Below the pieces are notes generated by a model. The model did not search any database. It saw only the letters and a list, made by a program, of their open reading frames with translations, and was not told the origin of the DNA. The position numbers were made by a program, and so were the translations under genes. Shown piece by piece: positions 39,505-49,178 of a stretch of DNA of 64,000 nt. Each line of letters starts with the position of its first letter. Within the stretch, counting starts at the first letter, position 1. Origin of the DNA: Aliarcobacter sp. (GTDB lineage Bacteria > Campylobacterota > Campylobacteria > Campylobacterales > Arcobacteraceae); the NCBI GenBank assembly GCA_028689025.1, contig JAQTXA010000008.1:1-64000 (forward strand). Direction: 5' to 3'.

Positions 39505-40806
39505 TTATTTTCCTAATTTTTCATCTAATAATTTAGTTATAACTTTCTCTTCAATCATAGACATTTTAATTGCAGGTAGGTATCCAGCTTCTTGATATTG
39601 TTTTACAACTTCTTGTGGATTTTGTCCCATTTGCATTGCCTCATAATAAAGAACTTGCATAACTTCTTGATCAGATACTTGAACATTTTCAGCTTTAGCT
39701 AATGCATCAATAATGAATGTAGCTTTTACAGAATTAACTGCATCTTCTTTTAATTCATTTCTCATTTCTTCAACTTTTGACTCATTTTCTCTTAATACAG
39801 AAATTTCTTCTTCAGTCATAGTTCTTACTTTATTATTTAAAGCATAGTTAATCTCTTGATCAACTACAGAATTTGGTAATGCAAATTCTATTCTCTCAAC
39901 TAAAGTTTCTAAATATGCAGGTTTTAATTCTTCTCTATAATATTTGCTCATGATTTCAGATTTCATTTGCTCTTTAATTTTTTCTCTTAAAGTATCAATT
40001 GTTACATTCTCTTCACCTGGTAACATTCTTTGTGCAAATTCATCATTTAATTCAGCTGCAACTTTTTCTTGGATTTCATGTAAAGTTACTTTAAATGTTG
40101 CTTCTTTTCCAGCTAAATTTTTAGCTTGGTAAGACTCAGGGAAAGTTACAACGATATCTTTTTGCTCTTCATATTTCATACCAATTACTTGTTCTTCGAA
40201 TCCTGGAATAAATGAACCTGAACCTACTGGTAATGGATATTTTTCAGCTTTTCCACCTTCAAATGCAACACCATCAACAAAACCTTCAAAGTCGATAACA
40301 GCATGGTCACCATCTTTTACAGCTCTTTTTCTACTAAGTTTTTCTAAAGGAGCTGAAGATTTAGCAATTTCTTCTAATCTAGCATCAACTTCAGTTGCAT
40401 CTACAGCTTTATCTTCAATAGCTGGAATTAAAGATTTATAATCACCTAAATCAATAGTTGGTTTACAAGCAACAGAAATTTCTACATCAATAGAACCATC
40501 TTCTTTTTTGTCAAATTTTGAAATTGTTGGCTCACCAATTAAATCAGCACTTGCAATTTTTAATTCTTTTAAAGAGTCATCTAAAATTTTTCTTAAAGCG
40601 TCAGCTTCTGCATCTTCTCTTAATTTATCAGCAAATCTTTGTTTTACAACAGCTACAGGAACTTTACCTTTTCTAAAACCTTGAACACTCATTGTTTTAG
40701 CAGCTTGTTTTGCTACTTTGTCTAAATTTGATTCTACTACTTCTTTTGCAATAGTTGCAGTTATAACCGCATTTGCACCATCAACTCTATTTGCGCTAAA
40801 TTCCAT
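39505..40806 (-). CDS. tig: trigger factor (ribosome-associated chaperone and prolyl isomerase)
   Basis: A 433-residue protein with the three trigger-factor domains: N-terminal ribosome-binding domain with the signature FRKGKVP (GFRKGK, near 44-50), a middle FKBP-type PPIase domain (about 155-240, with [15 protein letters not shown] and [12 protein letters not shown]), and the long helical C-terminal chaperone arms. First gene of the tig-clpP-def unit, with CGGAGTAAATTTA before the ATG. Confidence 0.97.
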   Translation of the reverse strand: MEFSANRVDGANAVITATIAKEVVESNLDKVAKQAAKTMSVQGFRKGKVPVAVVKQRFADKLREDAEADALRKILDDSLKELKIASADLIGEPTISKFDKKEDGSIDVEISVACKPTIDLGDYKSLIPAIEDKAVDATEVDARLEEIAKSSAPLEKLSRKRAVKDGDHAVIDFEGFVDGVAFEGGKAEKYPLPVGSGSFIPGFEEQVIGMKYEEQKDIVVTFPESYQAKNLAGKEATFKVTLHEIQEKVAAELNDEFAQRMLPGEENVTIDTLREKIKEQMKSEIMSKYYREELKPAYLETLVERIEFALPNSVVDQEINYALNNKVRTMTEEEISVLRENESKVEEMRNELKEDAVNSVKATFIIDALAKAENVQVSDQEVMQVLYYEAMQMGQNPQEVVKQYQEAGYLPAIKMSMIEEKVITKLLDEKLGK

Positions 40807-40938
40807 TAAATTTACTCCGATTGTTATAATTTTAACGCTGATTTTATCTAAAATTTACTAAGTCTTTACTAAAAGATGGCTTTTAAAGAATTTTTAAAGG
40901 GAGTTTGTAGTTATTAATATAGTTTTTTATTATAAAAG

Positions 40939-40968
40939 AAATCAAAAGATTTAATAATCTTTTGATTT
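40939..40968 (-). terminator. hairpin at the 3' end of the PPK2 operon
   Basis: AAATCAAAAGATT (40939-40951) and AATCTTTTGATTT (40956-40968) make a 13-bp perfect stem with loop TAAT. It overlaps the stop of the distal PPK2 gene and is followed on the minus strand by CTTTTATAATAAAAAA. Confidence 0.6.
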
Positions 40969-42081
40969 TCTCATTTGTAGAAGTTCTTTTTGAACAGAGA
41001 TATTTATCTCTTCATTTGCATCAAAATCTAATGAATAATTTCTTCCATCATAATCAACAGAATTTAAAATGATTTTTAAAGCTTCAAGTCTAGCTTTGTG
41101 TTTATCATCACTTCTTACGATATGCCAAGGAGCAGATCGTGAAGTTGTTCTTCTTAACATCTCATATTTTTTTTCTGAGAATTCATCCCATAAATCTTGA
41201 GCTTGCATATCAACTTCTGAGAATTTCCATTGTCTTAATGGATCTTCAATTCTTCTTTCAAATCTTCTTTTTTGTTCTTCTTTTGAAACAGAAAAATAAA
41301 GTTTAATTAAAATCATTCCTTGTCTTACTAAATCTTGTTCAAAATTAACAATATCTTCCATGAAAATTTCATGTTCTTCTGGTGTACAAAATCCAAAAAT
41401 TGGCTCAACCATAGCTCTGTTATACCAAGATCTATCAAATAAAACTATCTCTCCACCTGTTGGGAATCGCTCAATATATCTTTGTAAAAACCATTGATTT
41501 CTTTGTGTCTCAGTAGGTTTTCCTAATGCAACTACTCTATAATGTTTATTATTCATATATCTAGTAATTCGTCTAATAGCTCCACCTTTTCCAGAAGCAT
41601 CTCTTCCTTCAAAAAGAATAATCATTCTTTTGTTCTCTTTTTCAAGCCAATTTTGAAGTTTAATCAACTCAATTTGATATTTTTTTAAAGCTTCTAAATC
41701 ATAAATCTTTTGAACACCATCTGATAATACATGAGGATTTAATTTTTTATAATTACCCAAAATTGATTTTAAAAGCTCATTCTCTTCTTGTAACTTTTTA
41801 ACAACTTCATTATCTTTAGTCAACAATTTCTTTTCCTCTGGCTTGATTTTTTCTTCAACTTTTACTTCAGTTTTTAAGACAATAGAATCTTTAAAATCTT
41901 TAAATAATTCGATTGCATCTTTTCTAGTTAAATTATCTTTTTTTGTATATCCTAAAACTTTTACATATCTCTTTTTGTCATATTGGAATCTAGCTATATA
42001 TTTATTACCAAATTCAGGATGACTCTCTTTTGAAATATATAATCCACTACAATTTGTTCTTTCAAAATCACCTAAATTCAT
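40951..42081 (-). CDS. PPK2-family polyphosphate kinase with an extra N-terminal domain
   Basis: A 376-residue protein. The C-terminal ~250 residues are a PPK2 domain: Walker A EGRDASGKGG (158-167), the lid and Walker B in VLFDRSWYNRAMVEPIFGFCT, and RFERRIEDPLRQWKFSEVD. Such enzymes phosphorylate nucleotides from polyphosphate or make polyphosphate. The first ~65 residues (GLYISKESHPEFGNKYIARF, KRYVKVLGY, then TRKDAIELFKDFK) look like the arm/AP2-like DNA-binding domain found at the N-terminus of tyrosine recombinases, joined by a charged coiled linker (70-110). Only one base separates it from the preceding PPK2 gene stop, so translation is coupled. Confidence 0.9.
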   Translation of the reverse strand: MNLGDFERTNCSGLYISKESHPEFGNKYIARFQYDKKRYVKVLGYTKKDNLTRKDAIELFKDFKDSIVLKTEVKVEEKIKPEEKKLLTKDNEVVKKLQEENELLKSILGNYKKLNPHVLSDGVQKIYDLEALKKYQIELIKLQNWLEKENKRMIILFEGRDASGKGGAIRRITRYMNNKHYRVVALGKPTETQRNQWFLQRYIERFPTGGEIVLFDRSWYNRAMVEPIFGFCTPEEHEIFMEDIVNFEQDLVRQGMILIKLYFSVSKEEQKRRFERRIEDPLRQWKFSEVDMQAQDLWDEFSEKKYEMLRRTTSRSAPWHIVRSDDKHKARLEALKIILNSVDYDGRNYSLDFDANEEINISVQKELLQMRKSKDY

Positions 42082-42082
42082 A

Positions 42083-43027
42083 TTAAGACACCCTCGCTAA
42101 TTTATGATCTTGTTCCATATTCTCGATCTCATGAGTACCACTAATTAAGATATCTTTGTCAATTTTAAATAAGTCTTTATTTTCACTTTTCTTTTCATAT
42201 TTAAGATTTGATAAAATGTGTCTTATGCAATTTAATCTAGCTCTTTTTTTATCATCACTTTTGATTATTGTCCAAGGAGCATTGTCTGTATTTGAAGCCA
42301 TTAACATAGAAAATTTTGCAATTGTATATTTATCCCATAAATTTTGAGATTCTTTATCTACAGGAGAGAGTTTATACTGTTTTAAAGGATCTATTTCTCT
42401 TTTTTTAAATCGTTTTAATTGCTCTTTTTTAGACACTGAAAAATAATACTTAAATAAAATAATTCCAGATTTAACTAGCATTTTTTCGAATTCAGGAACT
42501 TCTCTTAAAAATTCATGGTGTTCTTCTGTTGTACAAAATCCCATAACTGGCTCAACACCTGCTCTGTTGTACCAAGATCTGTCAAATAAAACTATTTCAC
42601 CTGCACTTGGAAGAAATTTTGTATATCTTTGAAAATACCATTGTGTTCTTTCTATATCACTTGGCTTTTCTAAAGCTACAACTCTTGCACCCCTAGGATT
42701 TAGATGTTCAGTAATTCTTTTAATAGTTCCACCTTTTCCAGCAGCATCCCTACCTTCAAAAATCATTAAAATTTTAAGACCTTCTTCTTTAACATGATTT
42801 TGAAGTTTTAAAAGTTCAATTTGAAGTTTTGTTAACTCTTTTTCGTATTCTAAAGTCTCTTCTCTAACCCAAATTTGAACTTTTTTAGTTCCATCTTCTT
42901 CTTTTTTATCTAACTCTTCTCTTTTTCTATCTTTATTTTTATAATCATGTTTTATTGATTTTTTACTATCAATAACTTCCATATCTGAAAATTCATGATC
43001 AATAATATTTCTTTCGTGTCCAGTCAT
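42083..43027 (-). CDS. PPK2-family polyphosphate kinase
   Basis: A 314-residue single-domain PPK2: EGRDAAGKGGTIKRITEHLNP carries the Walker A loop, FDRSWYNRAGVEPVMGFCT the Walker B region, and KRFKKREIDPLKQYKLSPVD the conserved basic motif. The N-terminal 60 residues are charged and probably flexible. It precedes a second, divergent PPK2 copy, and the two may have different nucleotide preferences or form a heteromer; neither can be read from sequence alone. AGGAGATTAA precedes the ATG. Confidence 0.93.
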   Translation of the reverse strand: MTGHERNIIDHEFSDMEVIDSKKSIKHDYKNKDRKREELDKKEEDGTKKVQIWVREETLEYEKELTKLQIELLKLQNHVKEEGLKILMIFEGRDAAGKGGTIKRITEHLNPRGARVVALEKPSDIERTQWYFQRYTKFLPSAGEIVLFDRSWYNRAGVEPVMGFCTTEEHHEFLREVPEFEKMLVKSGIILFKYYFSVSKKEQLKRFKKREIDPLKQYKLSPVDKESQNLWDKYTIAKFSMLMASNTDNAPWTIIKSDDKKRARLNCIRHILSNLKYEKKSENKDLFKIDKDILISGTHEIENMEQDHKLARVS

Positions 43028-43035
43028 TTAATCTC

Positions 43036-44184
43036 CTATGAAAGTCTCATTTTGTAATCATTATAACCAAAGTTTTTTACAATTTGATAACTTTCTTCAT
43101 TATGTTTTATAACAATTGATGGTAATTTTATTCCATTAAATGTAGTTGTTTTTACCATTGTATAATGAATCATATCCTCAAAAATGATTTTATCCCCTAC
43201 TTCTAAAGGTTCATCAAAAGAGTAATCTCCAATAATATCTCCAGCTAAACAAGTATTTCCACCTAATCTATAAGTATACTTTTTTTCACCTGCAAGGCCT
43301 GAATTTCTCACCATTGCTCGATATGGCATAGCTAAAGTATCAGGCATGTGAGCTTCTGCTGAAGTATCTAAAATAACTAAATCCATACCATTATTTATTA
43401 CATCTAATACTGTTCCCACTAAATAACCAGTTTGCCAACCAATAGCTTCACCTGGTTCTAAATAAACTTTTAGATGTGGGTATCTTAATTTAAAATCTTT
43501 TAAAAGTTTAATTAAACCCTCAACATCATAATCAGCTCTTGTAATATGATGACCACCACCAAAATTTACCCATTTTAGTTTGTCAAAATATTGAGAAAAT
43601 TTATCTTCAAAAGCGGCTAGTGCACCTTCAAGTGCATCAACATTTTGTTCACAAAGTGCATGGAAATGGAAACCATCTAAAAACTCTAATTGTGATTCAT
43701 CAAAATTTGCTTTTGTTGTTCCCATTCTTGAAAATGGCGCACAAGGATTATACAAATCTACTTCAACAGATGAGTATTCAGGATTTAATCTAATTCCTAA
43801 TGATGTTTTTCCAAAAGCTTTATCTTTATATCTTTTTAATTGATTAAAAGAGTTAAAAACCACATGATTTGATATTGAAATAATCTCATCAATTTCATCA
43901 TCTTTAAAAGCAGCAGAATAAGTGTGAACTTCACCGCCAAACTCTTCTTTTGCTAAGATTGCTTCATGAAGACCCGATGCACAACACCCTTTTAGATATT
44001 TTTTGCATAAATCAAAAGTTGACCACATTGCAAAACCTTTTAGTGCTAAAAGAATATTTACATCTGCTTCATCTTGAATTCTTTTTAGAAGTATTAAATT
44101 TTTTTCTAAAAGTTTCTCTTCACATACAAAACTTGGACTTGGTAGTTTGTCAAAACTATCTACTATTATATTATTAGTCTTCAA
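43036..44184 (-). CDS. nspC: carboxynorspermidine/carboxyspermidine decarboxylase
   Basis: PLP enzyme (alanine-racemase fold, ornithine/DAP decarboxylase superfamily) removing the carboxyl group in the last step of the alternative spermidine/norspermidine route. About 382 residues. PLP lysine in [49 protein letters not shown] and YLEPGEA are typical NspC motifs. No ATG is available at the N-terminus; TTG codons at 44193 and 44184 are possible, and the second is better spaced from GAGGA inside the rubredoxin gene, so it is used here. Works with the dehydrogenase encoded at 44484-45677. Confidence 0.93.
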   Translation of the reverse strand: MKTNNIIVDSFDKLPSPSFVCEEKLLEKNLILLKRIQDEADVNILLALKGFAMWSTFDLCKKYLKGCCASGLHEAILAKEEFGGEVHTYSAAFKDDEIDEIISISNHVVFNSFNQLKRYKDKAFGKTSLGIRLNPEYSSVEVDLYNPCAPFSRMGTTKANFDESQLEFLDGFHFHALCEQNVDALEGALAAFEDKFSQYFDKLKWVNFGGGHHITRADYDVEGLIKLLKDFKLRYPHLKVYLEPGEAIGWQTGYLVGTVLDVINNGMDLVILDTSAEAHMPDTLAMPYRAMVRNSGLAGEKKYTYRLGGNTCLAGDIIGDYSFDEPLEVGDKIIFEDMIHYTMVKTTTFNGIKLPSIVIKHNEESYQIVKNFGYNDYKMRLS

Positions 44185-44338
44185 GTGGCTCAAAATCCTC
44201 TTTACTTACACCACAATCTGGGCATTCCCAATCTTCTGGTAAATCTTCAAATGCAGTTCCTGCTTCAATTCCTGAATCAGGATCACCAATTGCTGGATCA
44301 TAAATATAATCACACGCTGTACAAATATATTTTTTCAT
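44174..44338 (-). CDS. rubredoxin (54 residues)
   Basis: A short gene easily missed by length cut-offs. The minus-strand ATG at 44338 follows GAGGAGTTTGTG and encodes 54 residues with the two rubredoxin iron knuckles CTAC (6-9) and CPDCG (39-43), the YDP and DLPEDWECP signatures and an acidic C-terminus. A small one-iron electron carrier, often used in oxygen or peroxide detoxification. It overlaps the NspC start and follows the dehydrogenase gene, so it lies inside the polyamine gene set. Its redox partner is not in the window. Confidence 0.95.
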   Translation of the reverse strand: MKKYICTACDYIYDPAIGDPDSGIEAGTAFEDLPEDWECPDCGVSKEDFEPLED

Positions 44339-44375
44339 CACAAACTCCTCTTATTAAAATAGATAAATTAAAAGA

Positions 44376-44475
44376 TTTTTTTCATAATCAAGGCGAAGAT
44401 TAAATTTTATGAGAGAGTTTACAAGTAGTAAACGACCGATTAAAATTTAATCTTCAACGCAGAGTATGGAAAAAA
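44376..44475. repeat. about 100-bp imperfect palindrome (MITE- or ERIC-like)
   Basis: Outer arms TTTTTTTCATA (44376-44386) and TATGGAAAAAA (44465-44475) pair with one mismatch. Inner arms GAAGATTAAATTTTA (44395-44409) and TAAAATTTAATCTTC (44441-44455) are exact 15-mers. A third stem GTTTAC/GTAAAC (44417-44422, 44428-44433) sits at the centre. The element lies between the dehydrogenase gene and rubredoxin. It could be a terminator-like processing site, but three nested stems over 100 bases look more like a dispersed intergenic repeat. No second copy is seen in the window. Confidence 0.65.
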
Positions 44476-44483
44476 GAATTAAT

Positions 44484-45677
44484 TTATAGTTCTACAATTT
44501 TCCAAGGAAGACCTTGAGTCATCAACTCATCCATAAATGGTTTTGCATCAAATTCTTCGATGTTAAATACACCTTTATTTTTCCAAATACCTTTATAAAG
44601 TAATTTAGAACCGATCATTGCAGGAACTCCTGTAGTATAACTTACAGCTTGTGCTCCTGTTTCTTTATAACACTCTTGGTGGTCACAAATATTGTAGATG
44701 TAAACTTTTTTTGCTTTTCCATCTTTGATACCTTCGATAATACAACCAATGTTAGTAAGTCCTACAGTTCTTGGCCCAAGGCTTGCAGGATCTGGTAATA
44801 ATGTAGTTAAGAATTCAATCGGAGTAATCATCACACCTTTGTGCATAACTGGTTCAATTCCTAACATTCCAACATTTTGTAAACAATTCATATGTTGAAT
44901 ATATGCATCTCCAAATGTCATAAAGAATCTAATTCTTTTTAAACCTTTGATATTTTTAACTAATGATTCTAACTCTTCGTGGTATAAAAGATAAGAAGCT
45001 TTTACTCCAACTTCTGGATAATCATGGTCAACTCTAATTTCTAGAGGTGTAGTTTCAATCCATTGTCCATTTTCCCAATATCTACCATTTGCAGATACTT
45101 CTCTTAGGTTAATTTCTGGATTAAAGTTTGTAGCAAATTTGTAACCGTGGTCACCAGCATTACAATCCATAATATCTATAGTGTGAATTTCATCAAATAA
45201 GTTTTGTTGAGCATAAGCACAAAATACTCCTGTTACACCTGGGTCAAAACCTGAACCTAATAATCCCATAATTCCAGCTTCTTTGAATTGGTCATTTCTT
45301 GCCCATTGTAATTTGTATTCAAATTTTGCTTCATCAGGATGTTCGTAGTTTGCAGTATCTACATAATCAACTCCACATTTTGTACAAGCGTCCATAATTG
45401 TTAAATCTTGATAAGGTAACGCTACATTTAGTACTAATTTTGGATTTACTTTTTGAATTAATTTTGCTAATTCATCTACATTATCAGCATCAACAGAAGC
45501 TACATCAATTTGTACTCCTTGATTTTTTAAAATATCAGCAGCAATAGATTCACATTTTGAAACTGTTCTTGATGCCAATGTAATCTTTTCAAAAGTGTCG
45601 ATGTTCATTGCACATTTAACAGTGGCTACTCTACTAACTCCACCTGCCCCGATAATTAAAATACCTTTTTTACTCAT
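44484..45677 (-). CDS. carboxynorspermidine/carboxyspermidine synthase (saccharopine dehydrogenase family)
   Basis: A 397-residue NAD(P)-dependent enzyme that condenses aspartate semialdehyde with a diamine to make the carboxy-polyamine used by NspC. N-terminal Rossmann motif GILIIGAGGVSRVATVKCA; LASRTVSKCESIA, VNVALPYQDLTIMDAC and GFDPGVTGVFCAYA are characteristic of the saccharopine dehydrogenase (Lys1-like) family. Pairing with nspC makes the polyamine assignment firm, although lys1-like annotation is common for it. ATG start after CGGAGTGAATA. Confidence 0.92.
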   Translation of the reverse strand: MSKKGILIIGAGGVSRVATVKCAMNIDTFEKITLASRTVSKCESIAADILKNQGVQIDVASVDADNVDELAKLIQKVNPKLVLNVALPYQDLTIMDACTKCGVDYVDTANYEHPDEAKFEYKLQWARNDQFKEAGIMGLLGSGFDPGVTGVFCAYAQQNLFDEIHTIDIMDCNAGDHGYKFATNFNPEINLREVSANGRYWENGQWIETTPLEIRVDHDYPEVGVKASYLLYHEELESLVKNIKGLKRIRFFMTFGDAYIQHMNCLQNVGMLGIEPVMHKGVMITPIEFLTTLLPDPASLGPRTVGLTNIGCIIEGIKDGKAKKVYIYNICDHQECYKETGAQAVSYTTGVPAMIGSKLLYKGIWKNKGVFNIEEFDAKPFMDELMTQGLPWKIVEL

Positions 45678-45826
45678 TATTCACTCCGATATATTTTTAT
45701 GTAACTATTATACAGTTTTAAAGTATAAGAACGAATGAAACAAAATCCAATTTATCATTTAGTAACATTTTGATTACAATTAACATGGTTTTAATAATTG
45801 CTTATGTAAACTTCTTTTCGAGTTAT

Positions 45827-46644
<818 letters not shown>

Positions 46645-46690
46645 GTTTCAGAAGGTAACTTTTTTAACAATTTAACTGCCTATTTTTAAA

Positions 46691-47377
46691 TTAAACAATA
46701 CGATAACCAAGACCTTTTATATTTACAAAGATATCTGTAGAGAGTTTTTTTCTGAGTCTTAGAATTATATTTTTTATTGAGTTCATGTTTATTTCTTTAT
46801 AATTTAAAGCTTCACTAATTTGTTCATAGGTAAATACATTTTTTTTATTTTTAGTAGCTAATTGTAAGAGTTGTTGCTCTTTTAATGTTAAATCAATTCT
46901 TTTATCATCTATAATAATACAATGGTTTAAAATATCATATTGAATATTAGTAGTTATTTCAACTATAGTGGTTCTATCTTTGATATATTTCTTTCCAAAT
47001 TTTATTAATACATCTTGTAAATCAGCAAAACTATAAGGTTTACTTAAAAAATCAAAAGCTTGAATTTGAATAACTTTCCTAAAATCATTTATATTTGTGC
47101 TTGAAGAGATAAAAATAAAATCAATGTTTTTATCTAATTCTCTAACTTCTTGGGCAAACTCTGTTCCAGAGATTTTAGGAAGAAAAATATCACAGATAAT
47201 TAAATCAAAAGTATTTTTTTTAAATATATTTAAAGCTTCAAATCCATCTGTTGCTGTTGTAATATTTTTAAAATACATTGAGAGAATAGTAATAGTTTGC
47301 TCCATTTGAAAAGAGTCATTTTCTACATATAAAACTTTAAAATGTTTCAAATTTTGCATTATTTCAACATCATTCAT
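46691..47377 (-). CDS. OmpR-family response regulator
   Basis: A 228-residue two-domain regulator: REC (about 12-125) with Asp in IICDIFLPKISG and Lys in LSKPYS, and a C-terminal winged-helix Trans_reg_C domain (about 140-228, LTLKEQQLLQLATKNKKNVFTYEQI, ILRLRKKL, IKGLGYRI). It starts in the stop of the kinase gene (ATGA). Together with the broken kinase and another regulator it forms a three-gene unit divergent from the giant adhesin operon, which is its most obvious potential target. Confidence 0.92.
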   Translation of the reverse strand: MNDVEIMQNLKHFKVLYVENDSFQMEQTITILSMYFKNITTATDGFEALNIFKKNTFDLIICDIFLPKISGTEFAQEVRELDKNIDFIFISSSTNINDFRKVIQIQAFDFLSKPYSFADLQDVLIKFGKKYIKDRTTIVEITTNIQYDILNHCIIIDDKRIDLTLKEQQLLQLATKNKKNVFTYEQISEALNYKEINMNSIKNIILRLRKKLSTDIFVNIKGLGYRIV

Positions 47378-49164
47378 TTGTTAATTCCATCCATTTTATA
47401 TATTTTAATTAAAGCACCACTTGGAATATTCATAATTACAAAATTCCATCCATCTTTTGATACTATATCTTTACACATTTTCAAGCCTAAACCATTTAAA
47501 CTATTATCTTTAAACTTATTTAAAATATCTTCATTAAAGCCTCTACAATTATCTTCAATTATTATTGAACTTTCTCTTATTGTAATATTTATAATTGGAT
47601 TTAAAATATTCTCTTTGATTGCTTGATTAATGCAATTATTGATTAAATTAATCCAAACTTGCATCCATTGATTTCTAATAGAAACTACAGCTATATCATT
47701 TTTTATATTGTAATTTATAATTAGATTATGATTTTTTATTTTTGTGTTAATTATACTTACTGATGATTTTACAGACTCTAAAATATCAAATTCAATACGA
47801 TTGTCAGATGGCTTATAATAATCTAAAAAGTTTTGCCTAGTTTGAGACATGAAATCTAAACTTTTTTCAATTTCATTTGAAGATTTTTCTAAATAGTTAT
47901 TTGTAATCTCTTGTTTTAGTTGTAGTTTTGCTATGGTTGTAAGATTAATATAACTAATTTTTGTCAATGAATCTCTCCATTGATGGGAAATGTTTGCTAT
48001 TAGTTTTCCTATTTCTGCCTCTTTTTCTTTTTGAAATAATAGTTCTGATTGAACAAGATTTTTTTCAAGCTCTTTTTTTACCTCTTTTCTTAAAAGATAA
48101 TTCCAAAGTAATATTAAAGTCATAACAACTAATAAACCTATAAAAAACCAAAAACCAATACTAAAATAGTTAACGTTATTAATTTCTATAGAAACATGCT
48201 TATTAACAATTTCATCAATCTCTTTTTTTTTAATTGTTACAATAGCTCTATTTAATATATCTTTTAATACTTCTTCTTTCAATACTCCAATTCTCAGATA
48301 ATTAGAATATTCTAAAGGTCTTCCTACCATTTTTAAATTAAATAATCCATCTTTTTTTATAGTATAAGCAGCAACAATCAATGACCTTAAAGTTAAATCA
48401 GCTTTTTTACTTTCTACTAAATGAAAAGCTTCATTTTCACTATCCACAGGAATAAATATTAAATTTGGAAAATCCTTAGAAAATCTTTCATACATTGCAG
48501 TTCCTTTAGGAAGTGCAATGGAAGCTTTAATTTTAGATAAATCTTCAATCATAGGTATTTCAGCTCTTGCAACAAGTACATTTGGATCTTCAAAAATAGG
48601 TTCTGTAAATGTAAGCCATTTTTCTCGTTGGGGTGTTTTATTTAAAAAACTTAAAATATCACACTTTTTATTTTTTGAATATTCTAAAGTCTCTTCCCAA
48701 CCTTTTGTTTTTACAAGGGTAATTTCTAAATTTAATTTTTTAGCAATAAGTTTTATTATATCAGCTGCAATTCCTTCGTGTTCACCATTTTTATTTATAA
48801 TTTCAAAAGGTTCCCAATCTGGATCAACGCACATAGTAATCTCTTTTTTATTTTTGAGGTACTCTTTTTGTGAATCATTAAGTTCTATGATATTTCGTTT
48901 TGATTCTACTGTTCTTTGTATGAGTAGGCTATTGATTTTTAGTAAATCTTCTTTTGATATGGAATTTATAGCTTTATTAAGTATTGATATTAAAATAGGA
49001 TAATCATTTCTTACAATACTATAAATTTTAAATTCATAATCTTCAATAGTTTCTATTTTGATATTTGAAAATTCTTTACTTTTTTTCATATAATCAACAA
49101 CAATAATATTTTCAATCATAGCATCAGCTTTTTTTGAATTTACTAGATTTAGAGCCTCTTCCAC
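47374..49164 (-). CDS. 3' fragment of the frameshifted kinase (second SBP_bac_3 domain, TM, HisKA, HATPase)
   Basis: A 596-residue open frame from a GTG at 49164. It begins in the middle of the first binding domain, so the GTG is not a natural start and the product would lack a signal peptide. It carries the second SBP_bac_3 domain (CVDPDWEPFEIINKNGEHEGIAADI), TM (about 340-358), ISHQWRDSL with the phospho-accepting His, and EDNCRGF...LNGLGLKM. The kinase core looks intact apart from a loosely conserved F-box. Confidence 0.6.
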   Translation of the reverse strand: MEEALNLVNSKKADAMIENIIVVDYMKKSKEFSNIKIETIEDYEFKIYSIVRNDYPILISILNKAINSISKEDLLKINSLLIQRTVESKRNIIELNDSQKEYLKNKKEITMCVDPDWEPFEIINKNGEHEGIAADIIKLIAKKLNLEITLVKTKGWEETLEYSKNKKCDILSFLNKTPQREKWLTFTEPIFEDPNVLVARAEIPMIEDLSKIKASIALPKGTAMYERFSKDFPNLIFIPVDSENEAFHLVESKKADLTLRSLIVAAYTIKKDGLFNLKMVGRPLEYSNYLRIGVLKEEVLKDILNRAIVTIKKKEIDEIVNKHVSIEINNVNYFSIGFWFFIGLLVVMTLILLWNYLLRKEVKKELEKNLVQSELLFQKEKEAEIGKLIANISHQWRDSLTKISYINLTTIAKLQLKQEITNNYLEKSSNEIEKSLDFMSQTRQNFLDYYKPSDNRIEFDILESVKSSVSIINTKIKNHNLIINYNIKNDIAVVSIRNQWMQVWINLINNCINQAIKENILNPIINITIRESSIIIEDNCRGFNEDILNKFKDNSLNGLGLKMCKDIVSKDGWNFVIMNIPSGALIKIYKMDGINK

Positions 49165-49178
49165 ACCATTTGTAATAA

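Noticed and set aside
44185-44403. Plus-strand 72-residue frame
   Set aside because: It is antisense to the rubredoxin gene, which has clear iron-binding motifs and a strong ribosome binding site on the other strand.
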